Assembly: GCA_019313245.1 (NCBI GenBank)
Contig: JAFDBP010000203.1
Coordinates: 1 to 43,104, forward strand
Direction: 5' to 3'
Origin: Deltaproteobacteria bacterium
GTDB taxonomy: Bacteria; Myxococcota_A; UBA9160; SMWR01
Length of the DNA: 43,104 bases
The stretch's first letter is position 1. Each line of letters starts with the position of its first letter. Shown piece by piece: positions 8,406 to 16,292 of this stretch. Made by a program: the position numbers and the translations under genes. A model generated the notes under the pieces. It was not told the origin of the DNA, searched no databases, and was given only the letters and a program-made list of their open reading frames with translations.

Positions 8406-11153
8406 CTAGGCGCGAGAATTTTCCTCCTCGGCGCCGATCGGCCCCAGCGCGGCGTGGGCCGCGGCGAGCCGCGCGATCGGAACGCGAAACGGCGAGCAGG
8501 AGACGTAGTCCAGCCCCAACGCGTGGCAGAGCGCGATGCTCTTGGGATCTCCGCCGTGTTCGCCGCAAACGCCCACTTCCAGATCGGGACGCGTCTGCCG
8601 ACCGAGCGTCACGGCGATCTCCATCAGCTTGCCGACACCGGCCGCATCGAGCGTATGGAAGGGGTTCTCGGGAACGATCCGGTTGCCCACGTAGTGCAGC
8701 AAGAAGCCGCGCTCGGCGTCGTCACGCGAGATGCCGAAGACGGTCTGGGTGAGATCGTTGGTGCCAAAGGAGAAGAACTCGGCGCAGTGCGCCATTTCGT
8801 CGGCCGTCAGCGCCGCGCGCGGAAGCTCGATCATCGTGCCGAACCGGTATTCGACTTCGACGCCCTGCTCGGCCATGACGGTCACGGCTTCCGCTCGAAG
8901 CAGCGTCGCCTGCGATTCGAGTTCGCGAGCGTGCATCGTGAGCGGAATCATGATCTCGGGGTGGACGTCCACGCCGTCCTTCGCACACGCGCAGGCCGCC
9001 TCGAAGACGGCGCGGACCTGCATCTGCGTCAGCTCGGGAACCAGGATCCCCAGGCGCACTCCGCGCGTCCCCAGCATCGGGTTCACCTCGCGCAGCGCCT
9101 TCACGCGCTGCAGGAAGTCCTGTTTGATCCGAACCTGATCGAGCGCCTCGTCGACCTCGCTCATGGTGTTGAAGTGCTGCAAACGCATCTTCAGGTCGGC
9201 CAGATCCTGAACCAACTCGTCGTGAGAGGGCAGGAATTCGTGCAGTGGGGGATCGAGCAGGCGAATGATCACCGGATAGCCGGCCATCGCCCTGAAGAGC
9301 CCCTCGAAGTCTGCGCGTTGGAGTGGAAGGAGCTCGTCGATCGCGTCGTTTCGCTCGCTGTGGTATTTGGCCAGGATCATCTTCTGCACGATCGGCAGTC
9401 GATTCTTCTCGAAGAACATGTGTTCGGTTCGACACAATCCGATGCCCTCGGCGCCGTACTCGCGCGCGCGCTCCGCGTCCTGAGGGGAATCGGCGTTGGC
9501 CCGGACGCCGAGCGTGCGAATCTCGTCGGCCCAACCCAGGATCTTCAGCAGGTAGGGGTTCTTGAGATCGGGCACCACGGTCGGCAGCTTGCCCAGGCGG
9601 ATCTCACCGCGACTGCCATCGATCGAAATCCAGTCGCCCTCGCGAACGACCGCGCTGCCGATCGTCATCTGGCGATCGTCGAAATCGATCCCCAGGGCTT
9701 CGACACCGACGACGGCCGGCTTGCCGAATTGCCGAGCGACGACCGCGGCGTGACTGGTGCGGCCACCCCGGGCGGTGACGATGCCGTTTGCGGCGAGCAG
9801 GCCGTGTATGTCGTCGGGCTTCGTCTCCGGGCGCACCATGATCACGTCCTTGCCCTCGTCCGCCCAGCGCTGGGTCGTATCTGCGTCGAAGGCCACCATG
9901 CCCATGGCCGCGCCCGGAGATACGTCGAGACCCTTCGCGACCGGCTTGTGGGCGAGCGCCGCATCGGGATCCAGCTGCGGGTGAAAGAAGAAATCGAGTT
10001 GCTCCGGCTGGACGCGCCGAACCGCCTCCTCCCTGGTGATCAACTCCTCTTCCGCCATGTCGGCCGCGATCCGCACCTCGGCCTGTGCGGTCCGCTTGCC
10101 ATCGCGCGTCTGCAGGATCCACAGCTTGTCGTGCTCGATGGTGAATTCCATGTCCTGCATGTTGCGGTAATGCGTCTCCAACTTGCGCGCGATCTCCACC
10201 AACTCGTCATAGATGTCCGGCATCTCGCTCTGCAGAGCGGTCAGGGGGAGGGTCTGACGGATGCCGGCCACGACATCCTCGCCCTGGGCGTTGAGGAGGA
10301 AGTCTCCCTCGAGTTCGTGCGCCCCGGTCGAGGCGTTGCGGGACATGGCCACGCCGGTGCCCGAATCGGAGCCCAGGTTGCCGAATACCATCCGCTGGAT
10401 GGTGACTGCGGTTCCGAGATCGTGGGGAATCCCCGCGGCATTGCGGTAGTCGATGGCCCGATTGCTGTTCCACGACTTGAAAACGGCTGCTGTCGCGAGC
10501 TTCAGCTGCTCGTAGGGATCCGACGGGAACTCGGTCCCCGACGTGTAACTGCGCACGATCCCCTTGAATTTCTCCGTCAGGATGCGCCAGTCGTCTCCCG
10601 AGAGATCCGTATCCTTTTGCGCACCGGCCGCCTCGCGGTGCGCGAGGATCATGGCCCCGAAGACCTCGTCCGGCACGCCGAGCACGACGCTGCCGAACAT
10701 TTGAACCAGTCGCCGATAGAGATCGTAGGCGAACCGCGAATCGCCCATTTCGGCGACCATGCCCGCGGCGACCTCGTCGTTGAGACCGATGTTGAGGATG
10801 GTGTCCATCATTCCGGGCATCGAGAACTTGGAGCCGGAGCGGCAGGAAACGAGCAGGGGATTGTCCGGCGAGCCGAACTTCTTGCCGCTGACTTTTTCGA
10901 TGGCTTCGATCTGTTCGAGTTCCTGCTCCCACATCTGTTCCGGAAACTCGTCGTCGCCCGCCAGGAAGGCGTTGCAGGCCTCCGTCGTCACGATGAAGCC
11001 CGGCGGAACGGGCACTCCCAGGCGGGACATGTCCGCCAGATTGGCGCCCTTGCCGCCCAGCAACGCGCGGACGCTCTCCCACGAACCGCCACCGAGCGCT
11101 TCGGCCTGCTCCACTTCGCTGAACGGGTAGACCCACTTCACTGCTCGGGCCAT
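8406..11153 (-). CDS. ppdK: Pyruvate, phosphate dikinase
   Basis: A 915-residue enzyme interconverting pyruvate + ATP + phosphate and phosphoenolpyruvate + AMP + diphosphate; it is cytosolic and serves gluconeogenesis or PPi-linked glycolysis. The start at 11153 follows AGGAGG by 5-6 bases; the longer frame adds non-homologous residues. Domains in order: N-terminal nucleotide-binding ATP-grasp part (GGKGANLADMSRLGVPVPPG at 33-52, RSGSKFSMPGMMDTILN near 105-121, LWILQTRDGKR near 344-354), the swivelling phospho-His domain with GGRTSHAAVVARQ (His468), and the C-terminal PEP-utilising barrel with GTNDLTQT and VGVCGEHGGDP, the last carrying the catalytic Cys. The usual GGMTSH reads GGRTSH here. 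The length matches bacterial PPDKs (~870-910). No regulatory-protein gene is adjacent. Confidence 0.96.
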   Translation of the reverse strand: MARAVKWVYPFSEVEQAEALGGGSWESVRALLGGKGANLADMSRLGVPVPPGFIVTTEACNAFLAGDDEFPEQMWEQELEQIEAIEKVSGKKFGSPDNPLLVSCRSGSKFSMPGMMDTILNIGLNDEVAAGMVAEMGDSRFAYDLYRRLVQMFGSVVLGVPDEVFGAMILAHREAAGAQKDTDLSGDDWRILTEKFKGIVRSYTSGTEFPSDPYEQLKLATAAVFKSWNSNRAIDYRNAAGIPHDLGTAVTIQRMVFGNLGSDSGTGVAMSRNASTGAHELEGDFLLNAQGEDVVAGIRQTLPLTALQSEMPDIYDELVEIARKLETHYRNMQDMEFTIEHDKLWILQTRDGKRTAQAEVRIAADMAEEELITREEAVRRVQPEQLDFFFHPQLDPDAALAHKPVAKGLDVSPGAAMGMVAFDADTTQRWADEGKDVIMVRPETKPDDIHGLLAANGIVTARGGRTSHAAVVARQFGKPAVVGVEALGIDFDDRQMTIGSAVVREGDWISIDGSRGEIRLGKLPTVVPDLKNPYLLKILGWADEIRTLGVRANADSPQDAERAREYGAEGIGLCRTEHMFFEKNRLPIVQKMILAKYHSERNDAIDELLPLQRADFEGLFRAMAGYPVIIRLLDPPLHEFLPSHDELVQDLADLKMRLQHFNTMSEVDEALDQVRIKQDFLQRVKALREVNPMLGTRGVRLGILVPELTQMQVRAVFEAACACAKDGVDVHPEIMIPLTMHARELESQATLLRAEAVTVMAEQGVEVEYRFGTMIELPRAALTADEMAHCAEFFSFGTNDLTQTVFGISRDDAERGFLLHYVGNRIVPENPFHTLDAAGVGKLMEIAVTLGRQTRPDLEVGVCGEHGGDPKSIALCHALGLDYVSCSPFRVPIARLAAAHAALGPIGAEEENSRA

Positions 11154-11169
11154 CGGTGCTCCTCCTATC

Positions 11170-11385
11170 TCACGAGTGGCAGGCCGCCGGCGCGGGCGCG
11201 TCTCGCCGCTCTCCGGCGCCAACCAACGCGATGTGTTCGGCTGAGTACTGCTGTGAATCCGATTGATCTGGAACGACCGCCGTCAACACCTCGCGCTCAC
11301 GTGGAGGAGTCCCGGTCGGCAATACGAGAGCGCTTCGACCGCGAGCCGCCCCAGCGTTCGCAGATTGCTCGATGTAGAGCCGCAT
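11170..11385 (-). CDS. Possible small protein just upstream of ppdK
   Basis: A 71-residue frame (MRLYIEQSANAGAARG...) with GAGGGAG about 8 bases before the ATG. It ends 16 bases before the ppdK start, so it could be a leader cistron of the same transcript. Against it: I recognise no family, it has no obvious domain, and its third-codon positions are less GC-biased than in neighbouring genes. Treat it as a candidate only. Confidence 0.3.
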   Translation of the reverse strand: MRLYIEQSANAGAARGRSALVLPTGTPPREREVLTAVVPDQSDSQQYSAEHIALVGAGERRDAPAPAACHS

Positions 11386-11590
11386 GACCGCGCTCCCTCA
11401 GCGCCCGTCGGTCCGAACCTCTACTCTACAGAATCCTGCCGCTCGGCGGCGAGAGCCCCCCCGCTTCGAGCATTGATTTCGGGGCGGATTCGGAGGCCGA
11501 AAACGAGGCCCGCGGAGGCTGTTTTCATCTCCTCCGTACGGCGCGAAATCCGGCACCGTTCCGGGGGGCGCAGTCCCGGTCTGCGAGAGC
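11386..11590. other. Divergent intergenic region, ppdK side to ferritin-like gene
   Basis: Together with the doubtful small ORF this makes a 437-base gap between the divergent ppdK and ferritin-like genes, so promoters for both must lie here. I see GC-rich short inverted repeats but no convincing sigma-70 hexamer pair. Confidence 0.4.
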
Positions 11591-12493
11591 ATGTATGCTT
11601 GCGCGATGATCCGCGATCGAGCCGAACAGACCGCCGCGCGCCTCGGCGCCGCGCTCTCCGAGTCGCTTCAGGTCATCACGCAGCTGTTTCTGCACGCTTC
11701 GATTCTCAAGCATCGAGGGCACCCGCTCGCACCGCGCTACTACCAGGAGTGGGTCGACACCATGCGCCGCTCCGACAATCTCCTCCAGGGCATCCTCGCC
11801 CTGGGCGGGCGGCCGGCGTCGCGCGAGCCCGCGCGCCTGAACCTGGGTCGCGAGCCCCAGCGCATCCTCGAATTCGACATCGCACTGGGTGAGCGCTGGA
11901 TCGCTGCCCTCGAAGCGACCGCAGCGGACTGCGCGGCCGAGGGATCGGATGAAACCGCGTCGATGGTTGGAGAGCTGCTCGAAGCCGAGCGCGCTTCGCT
12001 GGACTGGCGCCGCAGCCAGCGGACTGAATTGGCAAACGGGGGCAACGAGCCCGCTCCCTCCCGGCCCGTCGACGGCGCCCTCATCGATGCCCTCGACGAC
12101 GTACTTCGCGCCGAACTCTCGGCCATCACCCAGGTCTACTACCACGGGCAGCTGTTCGAGGCGTGGGGCGCCGAGAAGTTCGGCGAATTCATGGCGAAAG
12201 AGACGTGGGAAAAGACGTGGCGCTCGCTCGATCTCACCAAGCACCTGCTCGCCACGGGCGGGCAGCCGGCAGAAAATGGCCACGGCCGCCTCCGCATCGG
12301 ACGCGACATCCGCGAGATTCTCGACCGCGACCGCGAGCTCGTAGAATCGCAGCTCGCGGCGCTCGAAACCGCACTCGATCGGTGTGATCCCGCGGGCAAC
12401 CCGGAGACCCACGACCTGCTGTTGCGGATCGAGGCAGGCGAGCAAAAACACGCCGACTGGATCGCGGCACAGGCGATTTCCGCAGCGGGCTGA
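11591..12493 (+). CDS. Tandem bacterioferritin-like protein with incomplete di-iron sites
   Basis: A 300-residue protein made of two ferritin-like halves (~15-145 and ~160-295), each resembling a whole bacterioferritin subunit. Half 1 opens LSESLQVITQLFLHASILK and half 2 LRAELSAITQVYYHGQLFE, matching the first Bfr helix. Aligned by eye to E. coli Bfr, half 1 lacks the ligands equivalent to Glu18 (Ser24), Glu51 (Thr), His54 (Arg), Glu94 (Gly) and His130 (Ser), but keeps the haem-ligand Met52 equivalent (Met58). Half 2 keeps Glu18 (Glu175), Glu127 and His130 (in EAGEQKHADW) but loses Glu51, His54 and the haem Met. Ordinary ferroxidase activity is therefore doubtful. A start at ATG 11606 is also possible. 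The SET-domain gene follows after 50 bases and is probably co-transcribed. Confidence 0.75.
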   Translation: MYACAMIRDRAEQTAARLGAALSESLQVITQLFLHASILKHRGHPLAPRYYQEWVDTMRRSDNLLQGILALGGRPASREPARLNLGREPQRILEFDIALGERWIAALEATAADCAAEGSDETASMVGELLEAERASLDWRRSQRTELANGGNEPAPSRPVDGALIDALDDVLRAELSAITQVYYHGQLFEAWGAEKFGEFMAKETWEKTWRSLDLTKHLLATGGQPAENGHGRLRIGRDIREILDRDRELVESQLAALETALDRCDPAGNPETHDLLLRIEAGEQKHADWIAAQAISAAG

Positions 12494-12543
12494 CGCGAGT
12501 CCCGTTTTCTCCGATCTGCGGTTGCTCGCAGAGAGATTCGAAA

Positions 12544-13068
12544 ATGGCAAGCGACGACATCGACGGGTTCTGCATCCCGTACACCATTCGCGACACTGCC
12601 GACAAGGGCCGGGGTGTCTTTGCCGATGCGCCGGTACGCAAAGGAACGATCTTGTGGCGTTTCGTGCGCGGACGGTATGCGGTCTACGACGAGCGCTCGC
12701 TCAGAGAGTTCCTGGCGCCATTGTCGCGCAGCGAAGTGATCTACGAGCTGGAGCACATGTTCGGCGCCCCCGAGTTTCCGGGCTACGTCATCCGGGTGCT
12801 CGACGAAGGCGCACTGATCAATCACTCGAGCCAACCGAATGTGGCGGTGAACGGCATCGTCAGCGACGATGAGATTCCATACGACACTTCAGTGCAGAAC
12901 GCACGAGATGTAGAAGATGCACTGTTGAATGATCGTTTTGCGCTGGTTGCGATACGCGACCTGGAAGTTGGCGACGAATTGACACACGACTACAACGTGG
13001 GTGTAGCGGACCCGCCGTATTACGAAGCCCTGCGCGAGCAATACGACCTGTCGGATCCGTGGCTGTAA
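12544..13068 (+). CDS. SET domain protein (putative lysine methyltransferase)
   Basis: A 174-residue single-domain SET protein. Visible motifs are the N-terminal KGRGVFADAPVRKGTILWRF, the substrate and SAM-binding ALINHSSQPNVAVNG (NHSxxPN) near 100, and DLEVGDELTHDYN (the ELTYDY motif with His for Tyr) near 140-153. SET enzymes transfer a methyl group from S-adenosylmethionine to protein lysine. A pre-SET and a zinc-binding post-SET domain are absent, as in most bacterial members. GAGAGA precedes the ATG. It lies 50 bases behind the ferritin-like gene on the same strand, so the ferritin-like protein is a conceivable substrate, but that is a guess from position only. Confidence 0.85.
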   Translation: MASDDIDGFCIPYTIRDTADKGRGVFADAPVRKGTILWRFVRGRYAVYDERSLREFLAPLSRSEVIYELEHMFGAPEFPGYVIRVLDEGALINHSSQPNVAVNGIVSDDEIPYDTSVQNARDVEDALLNDRFALVAIRDLEVGDELTHDYNVGVADPPYYEALREQYDLSDPWL

Positions 13069-13069
13069 G

Positions 13070-13097
13070 CGGCACCCCGATCGAGACCACGGTGCCG
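13070..13097 (+). terminator. Weak terminator-like hairpin after the SET gene
   Basis: Perfect 7-bp arms CGGCACC (13070-13076) and GGTGCCG (13091-13097) lie just after the stop. No T-run follows, so it may only pause or protect the transcript. Confidence 0.3.
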
Positions 13098-13157
13098 AAA
13101 TGTTCCAGAGCCGCGAGTCTGGACCGAACTGTTTCGGGCCGTGCCAGTTTCGCGGCT

Positions 13158-14024
13158 TCAGTACGCGGCTTTGAGCGCGATGAGCAGATCGGCGCGGTCC
13201 GTAAACAGACCGTCGACCCCGAGTTCGATCAGGCGCTCCATTTCGGTGGGGTCGTTCACCGTCCAGGCATGCACCAACAACCCGTGACGGTGGGCCGCGG
13301 CAACGAATGCCGAGTCGACGTCGCGATGGTTGGGGCCGACGCCGATTGCGTAGCTCGCAATTTCCCGCAATCCGCTCTCGAGTTTCCCGGCGAGGCCTCC
13401 CCGGTCGACGAGTTGAACTCGCGGCAACGCGGGTGCCAGCGCATTCATTTTCTCGAGGCTGTCACGGCTGAAGGATTGAATCACGACCGAAGCGGGCAGC
13501 CCGGGTTGCGACTCGTCGAGAAAGCCGAAGCGCCCCAGTTCGGCGACCAGCTTCTCCTCCATACCCAGCATCTGATCCGGATGCTTGGTCTCGATGTAGT
13601 AACGCGTCGTGCGCCCGTACTTCGCTAGCAGTTCTTCGAGTGTGATGATCTTCTGCCCGTGGAAGGCCGCGCCGAACCACGATCCGAAATCGCAACTCCG
13701 AAGTTCGTCGAGGGTCTTTTCCCGCGCGGGACCCGAACAATTGGATTCGGGGCCGCGAGCCGTGCGCTCCAGGGAGTCGTCGTGAAGGATGACCAGCACC
13801 CCATCGGCGCTCAGGTGCAGGTCTTGCTCGATGTAATCCGCACCGATCTCGATGGCGCGGTCGTACGCCTCCCAGGTGTGCTCCGGAGCGAGGCCCGAGA
13901 GGCCCCGGTGAGCGATCACCGCAACCGGAACGCCGCCCGATTTGCCGACCGCCCAGAAAGCGGCGCACGAAATCGACAGCAGCACCAGGGCGCCGCAGAT
14001 CGATCGGAGATACAGATCGGGCAT
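13158..14024 (-). CDS. Glycerophosphodiester phosphodiesterase
   Basis: A 288-residue enzyme that would hydrolyse glycerophosphodiesters to sn-glycerol 3-phosphate and an alcohol. The start at 14024 follows AGAGGA; the longer frame is not homologous. An N-terminal hydrophobic segment (9-27) acts as signal peptide or membrane anchor, so the domain faces the periplasm. The GDPD core is complete: AHRGLSGLAPEHTWEAY (His39, Arg40, Glu48), IGADYIEQDLHLSADG (Glu66, Asp68), LHDDSLERT (His81), and later YYIETKHPDQ, VHAWTVNDP and GVDGLFTD. The length is normal. It lies 83 bases downstream of the binding-protein/DUF4239 fusion gene on the same strand and is probably in that operon, which hints that the fusion may sense or bind a phosphodiester-derived solute; that link is inferred. 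Confidence 0.92.
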   Translation of the reverse strand: MPDLYLRSICGALVLLSISCAAFWAVGKSGGVPVAVIAHRGLSGLAPEHTWEAYDRAIEIGADYIEQDLHLSADGVLVILHDDSLERTARGPESNCSGPAREKTLDELRSCDFGSWFGAAFHGQKIITLEELLAKYGRTTRYYIETKHPDQMLGMEEKLVAELGRFGFLDESQPGLPASVVIQSFSRDSLEKMNALAPALPRVQLVDRGGLAGKLESGLREIASYAIGVGPNHRDVDSAFVAAAHRHGLLVHAWTVNDPTEMERLIELGVDGLFTDRADLLIALKAAY

Positions 14025-14107
14025 TCGATCCTCTCGCGGCAGACTACGCGCAGAAGTTGCCGCTTTCGCAAAAGAGTCGGGCGCGGCCGAGAGGATTCGC
14101 ATCGCCC

Positions 14108-15982
14108 TCATTTGCTCATGCTCTGGTACAGATCGATCATCGGCTGCTGGTTCACGGCCACCAGGCCCTCTCCCGCCCGGTCGAGGTCGAATGCGAGCAG
14201 CATCACCAACGCGAACGTCACCGAGAGCGCGAAATTGGCCGTATGCACGCGCCGATTGCTCCCCATTCCAAACTGAAATCCGACTGCGACCATCGCCACG
14301 CAAGAGGCGGCTATGAGCACGCACCAAACGAAACCCGGAATCCGATAGTGGGCCCCGAGCACGACGCGCCGGGTGTGCAGACCGAAGACCTCGTTCAGCG
14401 CCGAGGCGAAGAGTCCGTGGCTTCTGGCGTCGTTTCCGGATTCGATCAGGGCCTCGACGTGGGACCACATCGACTCCTGCAGCGCTTCGGCCCGCCGCTG
14501 CACCAGGCGCAGCGTGGTGGGGTTTCCGTAGGCGTGAACGATCCCCACGCGAGCCTCGACGTAATCGCGCAGCAAGCTCCGCACGGTGGTGCGCTGCGGC
14601 TCGGGTAACAGGTTCGCGCGCAGGTAGGCGGTCTGGATGGCCGTCACGTCGTCGAGCAGCGCCGCCTTGCGGGCGTCGAATCGGCTATTGGCCGATCCAA
14701 ACGTCAGCGCGATCACGAACGCCATCATGCCGAGCACAGCCCCCACCACGGTGGCGACGGGGCGCACCGGCTCATTCACGAGCTTCTTCTGACTGCGCCT
14801 CCCGAGCCAGAAACCCAATTCGATCGCCAGCAGCGCGATTGCGACCATGAAGGTGAACGCCACCCAGAGGGGAACCCGGTCGAACGTGTGGCCGTCGTCA
14901 GTATCGGCCTTCGGAGATTCGCGGGTCGATGGCAACAGAATGCGAACTTCTTCGAAGTGCGCCGAAGCGATCTCCTGCATCGCCCTGGCCAGCAGACTCC
15001 GATCGACCGATCGCCGAATCTCGGGCCCGCTCTTCCCGGCGCCCCGCCTCCACGCCGCTCCCTGTTCGAGTGTTTCGATCTGCTCGTCGGTGAGTTCGAG
15101 GTCGATGTCGTGGACCGATTTCGCGCTGAAATTCGGATCGACGCTCGCGCCGGAGATGAGCGCTTCGGGGGTGTAGTCGAGCTGCGTGTCGTCGATGTAC
15201 CACTGTCTGACGCGGTCGGGATTCTGCGCAAAAAAGCCCCACGCTCGAATCAGCGCGACCAGAAACTGGACCGCGGCCTCGGGATGTCTGGCGATGAACT
15301 CGTCGGAGAACGCGACCACGCCCAGCGTGCGCTTCGAGGTCAGGCTGCGGGCGAGCCCCTCGAGCTCGAAGCGCGAAACAATGGGCTCCCAAACCACCGC
15401 GGCGTCGATTCCGTTCCAGTCGTCGATGCCTCCGCTCATCACCCGGCGACTGATTTCGAGGATGTCCAGGTTCCGGTTCTCGACATCCACGCCCTCGTCC
15501 AATCCCGCCGCGCGCTGTTCGAGAAACGCCTCTCGGTGGGCCACCGAGCCGAAGGGACTGGCCACGGTCTTGCCCCGCAGATCCGCAACGCTCTGGATCG
15601 GTGAGTTGGGCGGCACGATGAAAGCGATCCGGTCGTAGAAGATGCGGCCCACGATCTTCCACTTGCCGCCGCGCGCGATCAGGTTGATCGCCGGTTGATC
15701 GCCCGAGAAGAAGACATCGAGTTTTCCCGCAAACGCGGCATCCACCTGCGGGCCGCCGTAACTGAACGGTACGAGACTCGGATCCAGCCCGTGGCTGTCG
15801 AGGATGTCGGTTCGCTTCAGAACCTGCACGATCTGCGCTTGCGTCGCCGCGGGGATCTGCCAGCCGATTCGGATCGGGACGGGTTCCGCGACGGGCGCGG
15901 CGCCCCAGCCCTCCGCCGCACAAATCAGCAGGGCGCTGACGGCTCCGGCGCAGAAGAAACCAACCACCCGTTGGAAATTCAT
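14108..15982 (-). CDS. NitT/TauT-type periplasmic binding domain fused to a DUF4239 membrane domain
   Basis: A 624-residue protein; GGGGAAG precedes the ATG. A signal peptide (7-28) leads into a solute-binding domain of the SsuA/NitT/TauT class at ~36-300: IRIGWQIPAATQAQIV, FSYGGPQVDAAFAGKLDVFF, SVADLRGKTVASPFGS and DAAVVWEP. A membrane helix (~371-394), ending in basic residues, then a second domain with helices near 409-428, 551-572 and 583-600 enclosing a helical segment, ending DLDRAGEGLVAVNQQPMIDL. The second part matches DUF4239, a bestrophin-like domain of unknown function. Binding proteins of this class normally deliver solutes to an ABC transporter, but no ATPase or permease gene is near, so a sensor or channel-linked receptor is plausible. 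The ligand is unknown; nitrate, sulfonate or pyrimidine-like ligands are typical of the class. Confidence 0.8.
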   Translation of the reverse strand: MNFQRVVGFFCAGAVSALLICAAEGWGAAPVAEPVPIRIGWQIPAATQAQIVQVLKRTDILDSHGLDPSLVPFSYGGPQVDAAFAGKLDVFFSGDQPAINLIARGGKWKIVGRIFYDRIAFIVPPNSPIQSVADLRGKTVASPFGSVAHREAFLEQRAAGLDEGVDVENRNLDILEISRRVMSGGIDDWNGIDAAVVWEPIVSRFELEGLARSLTSKRTLGVVAFSDEFIARHPEAAVQFLVALIRAWGFFAQNPDRVRQWYIDDTQLDYTPEALISGASVDPNFSAKSVHDIDLELTDEQIETLEQGAAWRRGAGKSGPEIRRSVDRSLLARAMQEIASAHFEEVRILLPSTRESPKADTDDGHTFDRVPLWVAFTFMVAIALLAIELGFWLGRRSQKKLVNEPVRPVATVVGAVLGMMAFVIALTFGSANSRFDARKAALLDDVTAIQTAYLRANLLPEPQRTTVRSLLRDYVEARVGIVHAYGNPTTLRLVQRRAEALQESMWSHVEALIESGNDARSHGLFASALNEVFGLHTRRVVLGAHYRIPGFVWCVLIAASCVAMVAVGFQFGMGSNRRVHTANFALSVTFALVMLLAFDLDRAGEGLVAVNQQPMIDLYQSMSK

Positions 15983-16292
15983 GCTTCCCCTCTACTTCGA
16001 GATGTGGTTGGGAAGCATACGCTGGATTTTCGCCAACGCTCGGACCCGGCGCGGCTCGAACCGAGCGCGGCCATTCCGGGTTCCTGGCCCCACGACGAGG
16101 CGGTTCCGCGCGCCGGGAGCACCCCGCCAAGAGGGGCGAGGCGGGCCAGGCCGAATCCAGCTTCGCATCGGATCGAAGCCTCGACTGGCCGAAAGCTGCG
16201 GAAACGCATTGTCTTTCGACGATTGTGCTGACACAATGCGTCCAGTGCGATCGATCATTTCCACGATCAGTTTCGAATGGAGGAAGGCTGCA
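15983..16292. other. Divergent 310-base intergenic region
   Basis: It lies between the starts of the DUF4239 fusion gene and the secreted calcium-loop gene, so it must hold both promoters. The only distinct structure is the palindrome cluster at 16205-16240. Confidence 0.5.
16205..16240. promoter_or_regulatory. Nested inverted repeats, candidate operator
   Basis: A perfect 16-base palindrome ATTGTGCTGACACAAT (16222-16237) overlaps a wider repeat with arms CGCATTGT (16205-16212) and ACAATGCG (16233-16240). The half-site ATTGT/ACAAT therefore occurs three times in 36 bases. It ends 52 bases before the ATG at 16293, a position typical of an operator. The binding protein is unknown. Confidence 0.5.

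Noticed and set aside
8454-11387. 977-codon open frame antisense to ppdK
   Set aside because: It mirrors the ppdK codons; GC-rich third positions keep the opposite frame open. The translation has no domain and no start signal, while ppdK is unmistakable.
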